Of a DNA stretch of 64,000 nucleotides, positions 8,259-16,426 are shown one piece after another. The stretch's first letter is position 1; each line of letters opens with the position of its first letter. The stretch lies in assembly GCF_014200495.1 (NCBI RefSeq), contig NZ_JACHBY010000002.1, positions 620,001 through 684,000 of the forward strand. Direction: 5' to 3'. Under the pieces are notes generated by a model, which was given only the letters and a program-made list of their open reading frames with translations, ran no database searches and was not told the DNA's origin. The translations under genes were made by a program, and so were the position numbers. The stretch comes from Mucilaginibacter geliditolerans. GTDB lineage: Bacteria; Bacteroidota; Bacteroidia; Sphingobacteriales; Sphingobacteriaceae.

Positions 8259-8289
8259 TTGCATAAATAAAAATTAATGTAAACTTTTG
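8259..8289 (+). promoter_or_regulatory. Probable promoter of the arginine gene block
   Basis: TTG (8259-8261), a 20-bp spacer, then AACTTTTG (8282-8289), close to the Bacteroidetes -33/-7 pattern TTTG-N19-21-TAnnTTTG. It would start a transcript near 8296 and leave ~250 nt of leader before the GNAT gene. Confidence 0.4.
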
Positions 8290-8313
8290 CAGTAAATTAA
8301 AAAAACGCAAAAA

Positions 8314-8439
8314 ATGAGTCAGCAAAGCTTATATATGGTTGTGATCAGAACAAAATTTGTTCAGGTTGCCGCTGCTTTGTTTACAACTGTCTTCGTTATT
8401 TCTCCATCACGACGAAGGCTATTTATGCCCCGGGTTTAA
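8314..8439 (+). CDS. Possible arginine-rich leader peptide ahead of the arginine genes
   Basis: A 41-codon frame in the leader of the arginine block. Near its end three arginine codons stand in a row (CGA CGA AGG, peptide SPSRRRLF), with two more Arg codons elsewhere (AGA, CGG). Rare-type arginine codons just before an arginine operon are what ribosome-mediated attenuation needs. Downstream are a perfect hairpin GAAGTTTA-AAC-TAAACTTC (8465-8483) and a second stem AATTAC/GTAATT (8505-8510 / 8535-8540) ending in a T-run. The much clearer His leader in this same window (30651) makes the idea more likely. It is an inference; the frame could be fortuitous. Confidence 0.4.
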   Translation: MSQQSLYMVVIRTKFVQVAAALFTTVFVISPSRRRLFMPRV

Positions 8440-8551
8440 TTTCACCATCCCAACAAACCCAAATGAAGTTTAAACTAAACTTCTTCCAAAAAAACCATCT
8501 AAATAATTACGGCTGCATGGCCAATAATTTAACGGTAATTTTTCTACACTA

Positions 8552-9199
8552 ATGACTATACAAGATTTTGACATACAGGTTGCCACAGCACAACACGTTG
8601 ATTACGCCCAGCAGATATGCGATGAAATGGCTGAATCAGCAAAGGCACGCGGCACAGGCATAGCGCAGCGCTCTCCCGAGTACGTTGCTAATAAAATGCT
8701 GGAAGGCAAAGCGGTTATCGCCTTACACAAAGACGGTACCTGGGCTGGTTTCTGCTACATTGAGACATGGAGCCATGGCGATTTCGTAGCCAATTCGGGG
8801 CTTATTGTAAATCCCCAATTCAGAAAAGTGGGCTTGGCAAAGGCCATTAAGCACAAAATATTCGAACTATCGCGCAGTACATACCCTGAGGCAAAACTAT
8901 TTGGCTTAACCACAGGTCTGGCGGTAATGAAGATCAACTCAGAGCTGGGCTATGAACCGGTAACCTATTCGGAACTTACACAGGACGAAGATTTCTGGAA
9001 AGGCTGCAAAAGCTGCGTTAACTATGATATCCTGACCAGCAAGGAACGTAAAAACTGCATGTGTACCGCCATGCTGTTCGATCCGGTTGAAAAAGCAAAA
9101 CAAATAGAAGAAAAGACGAAAGAAATGTCACGCAAAGCAACGCTATTTGAGCGCATTGAGAATGCGATAAAGAGCTTTAGTCAGACGGATAAAGGCTAA
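8552..9199 (+). CDS. GNAT acetyltransferase of the arginine cluster (candidate N-acyl-glutamate synthase)
   Basis: A 215-residue GNAT enzyme. The acetyl-CoA region is SGLIVNPQFRKVGLAKAIK (about residues 89-107), and a later part carries a Cys-rich stretch KGCKSCVNYDILTSKERKNC. It opens the arginine block directly before argG, and no classical ArgA or ArgJ is seen nearby, so it is the natural candidate for the acylation of glutamate that starts the pathway. That role is inferred from position. The charged C-terminal helix (EKAKQIEEKTKEMSRK) extends beyond the GNAT core. Its ATG overlaps the stop of a 29-codon upstream frame (TAATG), probably by chance. Confidence 0.75.
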   Translation: MTIQDFDIQVATAQHVDYAQQICDEMAESAKARGTGIAQRSPEYVANKMLEGKAVIALHKDGTWAGFCYIETWSHGDFVANSGLIVNPQFRKVGLAKAIKHKIFELSRSTYPEAKLFGLTTGLAVMKINSELGYEPVTYSELTQDEDFWKGCKSCVNYDILTSKERKNCMCTAMLFDPVEKAKQIEEKTKEMSRKATLFERIENAIKSFSQTDKG

Positions 9200-9308
9200 A
9201 AGCTGAAAGACTAAGGCTTAAAGTAAGAAAAGAATAAGAGAGAATTCATAAAATTATATAACAGGAAAGCAAAAAAGCTTTAGACTTTCAGCTTTCCGCT
9301 TTTAGCTA
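9199..9308. repeat. AT-rich inverted repeat between the GNAT gene and argG
   Basis: AAAGCTGAAAG near the left end faces CTTTCAGCTTT near the right end, and TAAAAGC faces GCTTTTA. The arms enclose ~80 bp of AT-rich sequence. It could fold into a long stem in the transcript between the two genes. Confidence 0.5.
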
Positions 9309-9312
9309 ACAA

Positions 9313-10536
9313 ATGAAGAAAAAAGTAGTATTAGCATACAGCGGTGGTTTAGATACCTCATTTTGCTGTATATATTTAACACAGGATTTGGGTTACGAAG
9401 TGCACTCGGTAATTGTAAACACCGGTGGTTTCAGCGATGAAGAACTTAAGGGTGTTGAAGAACGCGCTTACAAAATGGGCGTTACCTCGCATCACGTTGT
9501 TGATGAAACCGAGAATTTCTACAACACCTGTGTTAAGTATTTGATATACGGTAACGTGTTAAAAAACAACACCTACCCGCTTTCAGTAAGTGCCGAACGT
9601 GTAAGCCAGGCAACTGCTATTGCTAACTACGCCAAAGAAATAGGCGCTGAGTTTGTTGCCCACGGTAGCACCGGAGCAGGTAACGACCAGGTACGTTTCG
9701 ACATGATATTTAATATCCTGGTACCGGATGTGCAGATCATCACCCCTATCCGCGATTTGAAATTGAGTCGTGAGGCTGAAATTCAATACCTGAAGGATCA
9801 CGGTGTTGATATGAACTTTGAGAAGGCTAAATACTCTATCAACAAGGGCATCTGGGGTACTTCAGTTGGTGGTAAGGAAACGCTGACTTCAAACTTAGGT
9901 TTGCCTGAAGATGCATGGCCTACACAGGTTAGCGAAACCGAACCACGCAATATTGAGCTAGAGTTTGAACAAGGCGCGTTAGTTGCCATAGATGGTAAAA
10001 AATACGATCACCCAACCAAAGCTATCCAGGCATTACAAGCTATTGCAGGTCCTTACGGCGTTGGCCGTGACATACACGTAGGCGATACCATTATCGGCAT
10101 TAAAGGTCGTGTAGGTTTTGAGGCTGCTGCTCCAATGGTAATCATCAAAGCGCATCATACATTAGAGAAACACGTACTAACCAAATGGCAGCTTTCATGG
10201 AAAGATCAATTGTCATCATTCTACGGTAACTGGCTTCATGAAGGGCAGTTCCATGATCCGATCATGCGCAATATCGAGGCATTTTTAACTGATACACAGC
10301 TAAATGTGAGTGGTAAAGTGTTTGTACAATTGCATCCTTACAGGTTCCAGGTTATTGGTATTGAATCAGATCACGACCTGATGTCGAACAAATTTGGCAC
10401 TTATGGCGAAATGAACAACTCATGGAGTGGCGATGATGTAAAAGGTTTCTCCAAGATATTTGGCAACCAGGTAATGATCTATCATAAAGTTAATGCCCCC
10501 CAGCCCCCTGAAGGGGGAGCAATTAATGCTCACTGA
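9313..10536 (+). CDS. argG: Argininosuccinate synthase
   Basis: This 407-residue enzyme joins citrulline and aspartate with ATP, the penultimate step of arginine synthesis. The PP-loop AYSGGLDTSF lies at residues 8-17; further family blocks include YSINKGIWGTSVGGKET and the tail FGTYGEMNNSWSGDDVKGF. The catalytic core ends near residue 393. The last ~14 residues (NAPQPPEGGAINAH) are encoded by one half of a palindromic element (10496-10520) and are not part of the family, so the normal C-terminus seems to have been extended by insertion. The next gene begins 1-11 bp around its stop. Confidence 0.96.
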   Translation: MKKKVVLAYSGGLDTSFCCIYLTQDLGYEVHSVIVNTGGFSDEELKGVEERAYKMGVTSHHVVDETENFYNTCVKYLIYGNVLKNNTYPLSVSAERVSQATAIANYAKEIGAEFVAHGSTGAGNDQVRFDMIFNILVPDVQIITPIRDLKLSREAEIQYLKDHGVDMNFEKAKYSINKGIWGTSVGGKETLTSNLGLPEDAWPTQVSETEPRNIELEFEQGALVAIDGKKYDHPTKAIQALQAIAGPYGVGRDIHVGDTIIGIKGRVGFEAAAPMVIIKAHHTLEKHVLTKWQLSWKDQLSSFYGNWLHEGQFHDPIMRNIEAFLTDTQLNVSGKVFVQLHPYRFQVIGIESDHDLMSNKFGTYGEMNNSWSGDDVKGFSKIFGNQVMIYHKVNAPQPPEGGAINAH

Positions 10537-10597
10537 TATGGATGAACCACAAAATAACCAGGACAATCAAACTCCCCCTTTAGGGGGTTGGGGGGCT
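10496..10597. repeat. Two-hairpin G/C-run element at the argG-cupin junction
   Basis: CCCCCTGAAGGGGG (rev-type half, 10496-10520) faces CCCCCTTTAGGGGGTTGGGG (fwd-type half, 10571-10597), ~50 bp apart. Both halves are translated: the left ends argG, the right encodes PPLGGWGA in the cupin. Sister elements lie at 10930-11028 and 31630-31721. Confidence 0.85.
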
Positions 10598-10945
10598 TTT
10601 TCAAAAAGCGAATGCTTGAGCCATTATAAATGGGGAGACGATTGTTACGGCTGGAATTTTATTGATACCGACGCATTATCGGTAAAACAGGAGTTAATGC
10701 CACCGGATACTGCAGAGCAACTGCATTATCATGAAAGATCATCACAAGTGTTTTTCATTTTAAAAGGCAGGGCAACTTTTAATATTGATGGAGAGATCAG
10801 TGTTTTAAAACCAGAGCAGGGGATTGAAATTAAACCCGGGCAGAAACACTTCATCAGCAATAAGGAAAACAGCGACCTGGAATTTATTTTATACTCAACA
10901 CCATCTACAAAGGGTGATCGGATAAATTTAGCCCCTAACCCCTAA
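10538..10945 (+). CDS. Small cupin-domain protein in the arginine cluster
   Basis: A 135-residue protein with one cupin_2 barrel. The metal-type motif is EQLHYHERSSQVFFILKGRA, followed by the second motif KPGQKHFISNKE. No enzyme function can be assigned. The start is uncertain: ATG 10538 follows the argG stop, while in-frame ATGs at 10526 and 10493 overlap argG. Residues ~10-18 (QTPPLGGWGA) and the last residues (NLAPNP) are encoded by halves of two palindromic elements, so the real protein is probably the ~115 residues between them. Position between argG and argC suggests co-expression, possibly as a sensor or carrier of a pathway metabolite; that is speculative. Confidence 0.75.
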   Translation: MDEPQNNQDNQTPPLGGWGAFSKSECLSHYKWGDDCYGWNFIDTDALSVKQELMPPDTAEQLHYHERSSQVFFILKGRATFNIDGEISVLKPEQGIEIKPGQKHFISNKENSDLEFILYSTPSTKGDRINLAPNP

Positions 10946-11028
10946 AGGGGAATTTAATTTAAGTTGAAATGAGCGACAATAAAAATATAAAAGATGCTAT
11001 TACTCCCCCTTCAGGGGGCCGGGGGGCT
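10930..11028. repeat. Two-hairpin G/C-run element at the cupin-argC junction
   Basis: CCCCTAACCCCTAAAGGGG (10930-10950) faces CCCCCTTCAGGGGGCCGGGG (11002-11028). The same design as 10496-10597. The right half is read in argC as TPPSGGRGA. Confidence 0.85.
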
Positions 11029-12006
11029 AAGGTTAGAGCCGGAATTATTGGCGGAGCTGGTTATACCGGCGGCGAAATGCTTCGGATATTGGTTAACCAC
11101 CCCAATGTAGATATCGCTTTTGTGAACAGCAAAAGCAATACCGGCAACTATATCTACGAAGTACATACCGATCTTTTTGGCGATACTGACCTTAAATTCA
11201 CCGGAGAACTATCAAACAATATTGATGTATTGTTCCTATGTGTCGGGCATGGTGACGCCAAGAAGTTTTTGGCTGAGAATGATATCTCTGATACGGTAAA
11301 AATCATCGACCTGAGCCAGGATTTTAGGTTAAGTCAAAATTCAACCATAAAAGACAAGAGCTTTGTTTACGGCTTGCCTGAATTGAACCGTGAGACCATT
11401 AAAACAGCTGATAACATTGCAAACCCAGGGTGTTTTGCATCGTGTTTACAATTGGGCTTATTGCCATTAGCTGCAAACGCGCAGTTGAATAACGAGGTTC
11501 ATATCACCGCTACAACAGGTTCAACCGGCGCGGGGCAGAGCCCATCGGCTACTACGCATTTTACCTGGCGTAATGATAACCTGTCGGTTTACAAAGCATT
11601 TGACCACCAGCATTTAGGTGAGATAGGTCAATCGCTAAACCAGTTACAACCTGATTTCGGGCAGACTTTAAATTTCATCCCCTATCGTGGTGATTACACC
11701 CGCGGTATCATCGCATCTATTTACTTAGATAGCGACCTTACCGAAGCTGAAGCATTAAAGTTATATGAGGATTATTATGCTGAACATCCGTTCACGCATG
11801 TAACCTCACGCAACATCGACCTGAAGCAGATTGTTAATACCAACAAATGCTTTATACAGGTTAAAAAACATGGCAATAAATTGTTTATTATCAGCATATT
11901 AGATAATTTATTAAAGGGCGCATCAGGACAAGCGGTTCAGAATATGAATTTGCTATTCGGTTTGGAGGAAACAGCGGGCTTGCGACTCAAAGCCATTGGG
12001 TTCTAA
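10969..12006 (+). CDS. argC: N-acyl-gamma-glutamyl-phosphate reductase
   Basis: This 345-residue NADPH-dependent enzyme reduces N-acyl-glutamyl phosphate to the semialdehyde, step three of arginine synthesis. The Rossmann motif is GIIGGAGYTGGEML, and the active-site cysteine is in NPGCFASC. The family normally begins a few residues before the Rossmann motif; here about 20 extra residues, including TPPSGGRGA, precede it and are partly encoded by a palindromic element. A start inside the element is not available as ATG, so the extension is probably made. It belongs to the arginine block, between the cupin and argD. Confidence 0.95.
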   Translation: MSDNKNIKDAITPPSGGRGAKVRAGIIGGAGYTGGEMLRILVNHPNVDIAFVNSKSNTGNYIYEVHTDLFGDTDLKFTGELSNNIDVLFLCVGHGDAKKFLAENDISDTVKIIDLSQDFRLSQNSTIKDKSFVYGLPELNRETIKTADNIANPGCFASCLQLGLLPLAANAQLNNEVHITATTGSTGAGQSPSATTHFTWRNDNLSVYKAFDHQHLGEIGQSLNQLQPDFGQTLNFIPYRGDYTRGIIASIYLDSDLTEAEALKLYEDYYAEHPFTHVTSRNIDLKQIVNTNKCFIQVKKHGNKLFIISILDNLLKGASGQAVQNMNLLFGLEETAGLRLKAIGF

Positions 12007-12017
12007 AAAAAATACAG

Positions 12018-12093
12018 GTCATGCTGAATTTATTTCAGCATCCCACAAGCAGTTTACTGTGTAAGTGAGATCCCGAAACAAGTTCGGGATGAC
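12018..12093. repeat. Palindromic repeat (GTCATCCCGAACTTG family), inverted copy
   Basis: ATGCTGAATTTATTTCAGCAT and ATCCCGAAACAAGTTCGGGAT hairpins between GTCA and TGAC ends, the reverse orientation of 7001-7092. It sits between argC and argD in the operon. Confidence 0.8.
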
Positions 12094-12125
12094 GGATTGA
12101 GATAATTGATTAATAATAACTAAGA

Positions 12126-13274
12126 ATGAAATTATTCGACGTTTACCCCATCAACCCGATCAACATTGTAAAAGGTGTTGGCAGTTTAGTTTATGACGAC
12201 AAGGGAACTGAGTACCTTGATCTTTACGGCGGTCACGCTGTAATATCTATTGGCCATACTAATCCGCATTATGTAAAGCGATTGGAAGACCAGTTGCACC
12301 AGATCGGGTTCTACTCCAACTCTATCGAAATACCTTTGCAGAAAGAACTGGCTGAGAAACTGGGTAAAGTTTCGGGCAAGGAAGATTATCAGTTATTCCT
12401 GTGTAATTCAGGTGCCGAGGCTAATGAGAACGCGCTGAAACTTGCATCGTTTTACAATGGCAAAAAGAAAGTGATCGCTTTCCGGAATTCATTTCACGGG
12501 CGTACATCACTGGCTGTTGCGGTTACAGATAACCCAAAGATAGTTGCTCCGGTAAACGAAACAGACAACGTAATATTTGTGCCATGGCAGGATGAAGCTG
12601 CTTTAGAGCAGGCTTTTGCTGAAAATGAGATCTCTTCGGTAATTATTGAAGGTATACAGGGTGTTGGCGGTATCAGGGTAGCGAGCGAAAGCTTTTTACA
12701 GAAGATCAGATCATTATGTGATCAATATAACGCTGTTTTTATAGCTGACTCTGTACAATGTGGTTATGGCCGTACAGGCAAATTCTTTTCGCATGATTTT
12801 GCCGGTATCAATGCTGATATTTACAGCATGGCTAAAGGCATGGGTAATGGCTTCCCTATCGGCGGCATTATTATATCGCCAAAAATATTGCCTGCTTACG
12901 GCATGCTGGGTACTACATTTGGTGGCAACCATTTGGCTTGCGCGGCTGGCTTAGCTGTGCTTGAAGTAATGGAGCAGGATAACCTGATGCAAAACGCTGC
13001 CGAAGTTGGTGGTTACCTGATCAACGAGCTTAAGAAATTTAAAGAGGTTAAAGAAGTACGAGGCCGTGGATTAATGATAGGTATTGAACTGCCTGCAGAA
13101 CTGGCTAATGCGCGTAAAGACCTGCTGTTTAAACACCATATATTTACCGGCGAGGCCAAGCCAAATGTGATCAGACTTTTACCTGCGCTGAATTTAACCA
13201 AAGCACATGCCGACAGATTTTTAGAGGCATTTACAACTGTATTGAACGAAAACCAAGTTGTTGCCTCTCACTAA
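12126..13274 (+). CDS. argD: Acetylornithine / succinylornithine aminotransferase
   Basis: A 382-residue class III PLP aminotransferase that makes N-acyl-ornithine from the semialdehyde with glutamate as amino donor. The PLP lysine is K237 in YSMAKGMGNGFPIGG; NSGAEANENALKLA and the ADSVQCGYGRTG block are typical of ArgD. The length fits the family. In Bacteroidetes with the argF' type of transcarbamylase the acyl group is succinyl, so the substrate is probably N-succinyl-ornithine. It follows argC after a palindromic repeat and precedes argF' by 31 bp. Confidence 0.95.
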   Translation: MKLFDVYPINPINIVKGVGSLVYDDKGTEYLDLYGGHAVISIGHTNPHYVKRLEDQLHQIGFYSNSIEIPLQKELAEKLGKVSGKEDYQLFLCNSGAEANENALKLASFYNGKKKVIAFRNSFHGRTSLAVAVTDNPKIVAPVNETDNVIFVPWQDEAALEQAFAENEISSVIIEGIQGVGGIRVASESFLQKIRSLCDQYNAVFIADSVQCGYGRTGKFFSHDFAGINADIYSMAKGMGNGFPIGGIIISPKILPAYGMLGTTFGGNHLACAAGLAVLEVMEQDNLMQNAAEVGGYLINELKKFKEVKEVRGRGLMIGIELPAELANARKDLLFKHHIFTGEAKPNVIRLLPALNLTKAHADRFLEAFTTVLNENQVVASH

Positions 13275-13305
13275 GGGAATAACGATAGAACAATAATTAG
13301 GGCTA

Positions 13306-14253
13306 ATGAAACTATTTTCTTCTGTTAATGATGTAACCGACATCAATGCGCTTGTAGCTGAGGCTTTAAAGTTGAAGCAAAATCCATATGCAAACCAGGA
13401 CCTGGGTAAAAACAAAACCTTAGGGCTTGTTTTCCTGAACCCAAGTTTGCGTACGCGCATGAGCACCCAAAAGGCCGCCCTTAATTTGGGCATGAACGTA
13501 ATGGTGCTCAATATGGATAAGGAAGGATGGGCTTTAGAGCTGCAGGACGGCGCTATCATGAATGGCACCAGTGTAGAACACATCCGCGAAGCGGCTGCTG
13601 TCCTGGGTCAGTATGTGGACATTATCGGCGTGCGCTCATTCCCCGGACTGAAGAACAGAGCAGAAGATTATAACGAAGAGGTGTTTAACAAGTTTGTAAA
13701 ATACTGCGGTGTGCCGGTAGTAAGTTTAGAATCGGCTACACGCCACCCTTTACAGAGCCTTGCCGATTTAGTTACTATTGAAGAATTAAAGACCAGGCCC
13801 CGCCCTAAAGTGGTATTAACCTGGGCACCGCATATTAAACCATTGCCGCAAGCCGTACCCAATTCATTTGCAGAGTGGATGTGCAAGGCTGACGTTGATT
13901 TTACCATAGCCCACCCTAAAGGCTATGAGCTTAATACTGATTTTACGCAAGGCGCGACAATTACCCATAACCAGGATGAGGCTTTAGCCGGTGCTGATTT
14001 TATCTACGTAAAAAACTGGTCGGCTTATGAACCTTATGGTAAGGTATTGCCGGGCAATGAAGATTGGATGCTGACCAACGAAAAGCTGGGAATCACCGAC
14101 AATGCCAAAGTAATGCACTGCCTGCCGGTACGCCGTAACCTGGAACTATCTGATGAAATACTGGACGGACCAAATGCTATTGTAGTACATGAAGCCGGTA
14201 ATCGTGTTTGGGCTGCGCAAGCGGTGCTAAAGCAGATGCTAGAGAGTATTTAA
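13306..14253 (+). CDS. argF': N-succinylornithine carbamoyltransferase (ArgF')
   Basis: A 315-residue transcarbamylase of the N-acyl-ornithine type. The carbamoyl-phosphate motif is SLRTR (residues 47-51, in place of the STRT of ordinary OTCase), with HPLQSLADL and HCLPVRRN further on. This variant is known from Bacteroides and relatives, where it carbamoylates N-succinyl-ornithine to N-succinyl-citrulline, so arginine synthesis runs through succinylated intermediates. Acetyl versus succinyl preference depends on single residues that I did not align, so it is assigned by family and taxon. Last gene of the first arginine block. Confidence 0.92.
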   Translation: MKLFSSVNDVTDINALVAEALKLKQNPYANQDLGKNKTLGLVFLNPSLRTRMSTQKAALNLGMNVMVLNMDKEGWALELQDGAIMNGTSVEHIREAAAVLGQYVDIIGVRSFPGLKNRAEDYNEEVFNKFVKYCGVPVVSLESATRHPLQSLADLVTIEELKTRPRPKVVLTWAPHIKPLPQAVPNSFAEWMCKADVDFTIAHPKGYELNTDFTQGATITHNQDEALAGADFIYVKNWSAYEPYGKVLPGNEDWMLTNEKLGITDNAKVMHCLPVRRNLELSDEILDGPNAIVVHEAGNRVWAAQAVLKQMLESI

Positions 14254-14267
14254 ATATTTGTTACAAT

Positions 14268-14365
14268 AGCGCAAGTCTTGTGTTGGAGAAATAAGCGATG
14301 GCTGACTTGTGCTTAGTTAAGCACAAGTCAACCACCGCCCCAGCCATCACACAAGACTTGCGCTA
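14268..14365. repeat. Nested palindrome (AGCGCAAGTCTTGTG family), copy 2
   Basis: GCGCAAGTCTTGTG at the left faces CACAAGACTTGCGC at the right; inner arms GACTTGTGC / GCACAAGTC. The same element as 8102-8203. It lies just after argF' and could act as a 3' stem for the operon. Confidence 0.8.
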
Positions 14366-14421
14366 AAAGTAAGTGGTTGATTATGTTTTTAATGCATATT
14401 CATCTTAACTAAATTCACACC

Positions 14422-15033
14422 ATGTATATACCATCATTTAATGCTTTTCCGGATAAGCAGGAAGTTATCAGCTTTATGCGGAAGTATAGTTTCGGTACAA
14501 TTGTAACTTCGGTTAACAATGTGCCGTTTGCCACGCATCTGCCTTTTTTGGTTGAGGTTAAGGACGACCAGGTGATTATTTCCTCTCATTTTGCTAAAGC
14601 TAACCCGCAATCAAAGGATATACTGAATAGTGATATACTGGTAATTTTTACGGAGCCACACGCCTATATCTCCCCCAAAAACTACGAAAAGGAGGCTAAT
14701 GTACCTACATGGAACTATATAGCGGTACATGCTTATGGCAAGGCACGTTTACTGGAAACCGAACAGGAACACCTGAACCTGCTGGAACACACCATAAAAA
14801 CTTATGAAGCTGATTATTTTAAGCAATGGATGCAGTTGCCGTACGAATACCGTTCAAAAATGATAAAGGGCATAACCGGGTTCGAGATTGTGGTTACGGA
14901 TCTTCAGGCGAAAAGCAAACTGAGTCAAAACAGGTCTGAAACAGAAAAGCAGAATATCATAAACTCATTAGGCAAAAGTGAATCTGAAAGCGAGCGTGAG
15001 ATTGCTGCATATATGGCATCGTTGAAAAAGTAA
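14422..15033 (+). CDS. FMN-binding PaiB-like protein
   Basis: A 203-residue protein of the PaiB / FMN-binding split-barrel family: start MYIPSFNAF, the block PTWNYIAVHAYGKA in the middle and KLSQNRS near the C-terminus are characteristic. In Bacillus PaiB is described as a negative regulator of sporulation and protease genes, but the fold is a flavin-binding barrel and many members may be flavoenzymes. No partner PaiA acetyltransferase lies next to it. It is convergent with the antiporter gene (7 bp between stops). Confidence 0.85.
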   Translation: MYIPSFNAFPDKQEVISFMRKYSFGTIVTSVNNVPFATHLPFLVEVKDDQVIISSHFAKANPQSKDILNSDILVIFTEPHAYISPKNYEKEANVPTWNYIAVHAYGKARLLETEQEHLNLLEHTIKTYEADYFKQWMQLPYEYRSKMIKGITGFEIVVTDLQAKSKLSQNRSETEKQNIINSLGKSESESEREIAAYMASLKK

Positions 15034-15040
15034 TCGTGCT

Positions 15041-16279
15041 TTATTTTTTAAACGATGAATCAATAAGCTTATTCAAGGTTAACCCTTGCACTATAATGGA
15101 GAATATCACTATAAAATAGCTTCCGGCCAGGATGATATATTTATAGGGCGATGCTGGTAACGATAATGCCAATGCGATAGATACGCCACCCCGCAATCCC
15201 GCCCAGGTTAATATATTTACACTGTTATAGTTTACCTTCAGTGATCGCCTTAAAAACGTTAATGGTAGCATAATGCTTAGCCAGCGGGCCATCAGCAAAA
15301 GGATGATCGCTATTCCGCCTATAAGCCAGTAATGATCAAGATAAGGTATGATAAGCATTTGCAGGCCTATCATCATAAATAAAACGGTGTTCAGCATTTC
15401 ATCTATCAGTTCCCAAAAGCTTTCGAGGGTATGGTGCGTATTTTCTGTATCATTTTTATTGATGGAGCTATTACCCGCAAACAAACCTGCTGATACTACT
15501 GCCAGCGGAACGGATAAATGGAAATAAGTTCCTGCGGCAGAAAGCCCCATTACCAACGCAAGCGAGATTAATACTATAGTTTGAAAATCGGTTATTGATT
15601 TCATTAACCGGAAGGCAATAAAGCCCATAACAATACCCAATACAATACCACCGCCAACTTCCTTTAAAAACAACAAACCCGTTTTACTTATATCAAAATT
15701 ACCGGTGCCTGATTGGGCAATTTCAAGTATGGTAATAAAAAGCACTATACCTACCCCATCATTAAATAATGATTCGCCCGAAATAATGGTTTCTAAATTT
15801 TGTGGCAGTTTGGATCCTTTTATAACGGCAGCCACTGCAACCGGGTCGGTTGGTGAAATTAACGCGCCAAATAGAAAACAGTATATCAACGGTATATGCA
15901 AATTAAAAAGGAGCGTAATCCCATAAAACAATCCACCAAAAATACCTGCCGATATAATAACACCTATTGTGCTGAGTACAAATACCGGGAGCATTTCCTT
16001 TTTCAGCCTTTGATTATTCAAATTGAATGATCCTGCAAAAAGCAAAAAGCCCAACATTATATTTAATACCGCTCCGGGGAAATCAACATCTTTTGCTAAC
16101 GTGGCCAGATGGTGGGCCGCATCGGGATTTAACCTGTCAATAATTAAGGTAATTACCGAAATACATATGGCTATGCTTATAATACCTATAGCGCCGGGCA
16201 ACTTTATAAAACGCTCATTAATATATGAGCAAGCAGCACCTAATGTTACCAGTAGCGTTAATATAATAAACAGATCCAT
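15041..16279 (-). CDS. Cation:proton antiporter (CPA1 / NhaP type)
   Basis: A 412-residue membrane protein with about 12 hydrophobic helices. The motif ISGESLFNDGVGIVLF, with the paired Asp/Glu region of helix 5-6, and the preceding SPTDPVAVAAV are diagnostic of CPA1 exchangers. It should move Na+ or K+ out against protons in the inner membrane, helping pH and salt balance. The C-terminus is short, with no cytoplasmic regulatory domain. It is followed upstream by a repeat and then by the NDH-2 gene on the same strand. Confidence 0.92.
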   Translation of the reverse strand: MDLFIILTLLVTLGAACSYINERFIKLPGAIGIISIAICISVITLIIDRLNPDAAHHLATLAKDVDFPGAVLNIMLGFLLFAGSFNLNNQRLKKEMLPVFVLSTIGVIISAGIFGGLFYGITLLFNLHIPLIYCFLFGALISPTDPVAVAAVIKGSKLPQNLETIISGESLFNDGVGIVLFITILEIAQSGTGNFDISKTGLLFLKEVGGGIVLGIVMGFIAFRLMKSITDFQTIVLISLALVMGLSAAGTYFHLSVPLAVVSAGLFAGNSSINKNDTENTHHTLESFWELIDEMLNTVLFMMIGLQMLIIPYLDHYWLIGGIAIILLLMARWLSIMLPLTFLRRSLKVNYNSVNILTWAGLRGGVSIALALSLPASPYKYIILAGSYFIVIFSIIVQGLTLNKLIDSSFKK

Positions 16280-16290
16280 AATTATTGTTA

Positions 16291-16415
16291 GAATTAAGAG
16301 TCAAGATACAAGAGTTAAGAGTCAGGATACAAGAGTCAAGAATCAGGAAATGGTATATCGCCTGCAAGATGATTTTATTTTCTTATCTTAATTCTTGACT
16401 CTTGTATCTTGATTC
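16291..16415. repeat. Tandem plus inverted repeat (AAGAGTCAAGATACAAGAG)
   Basis: A ~21-bp unit (AAGAGTCAAGATACAAGAGT) occurs about 2.5 times at 16296-16350 and then once in inverse (ACTCTTGTATCTTGA) at 16397-16411, so the block folds back on itself. It separates NDH-2 from the antiporter gene. Confidence 0.75.
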
Positions 16416-16426
16416 TATCTCAGATG

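Noticed and set aside
8463..8552. 29-codon frame whose stop overlaps the GNAT start (TAATG)
   Set aside because: It covers the putative attenuator hairpins, has no family features, and its codons follow the palindrome. Probably fortuitous.
13221..13583. 120-codon minus-strand frame over argF'
   Set aside because: Antisense shadow of argF' with no recognisable features.
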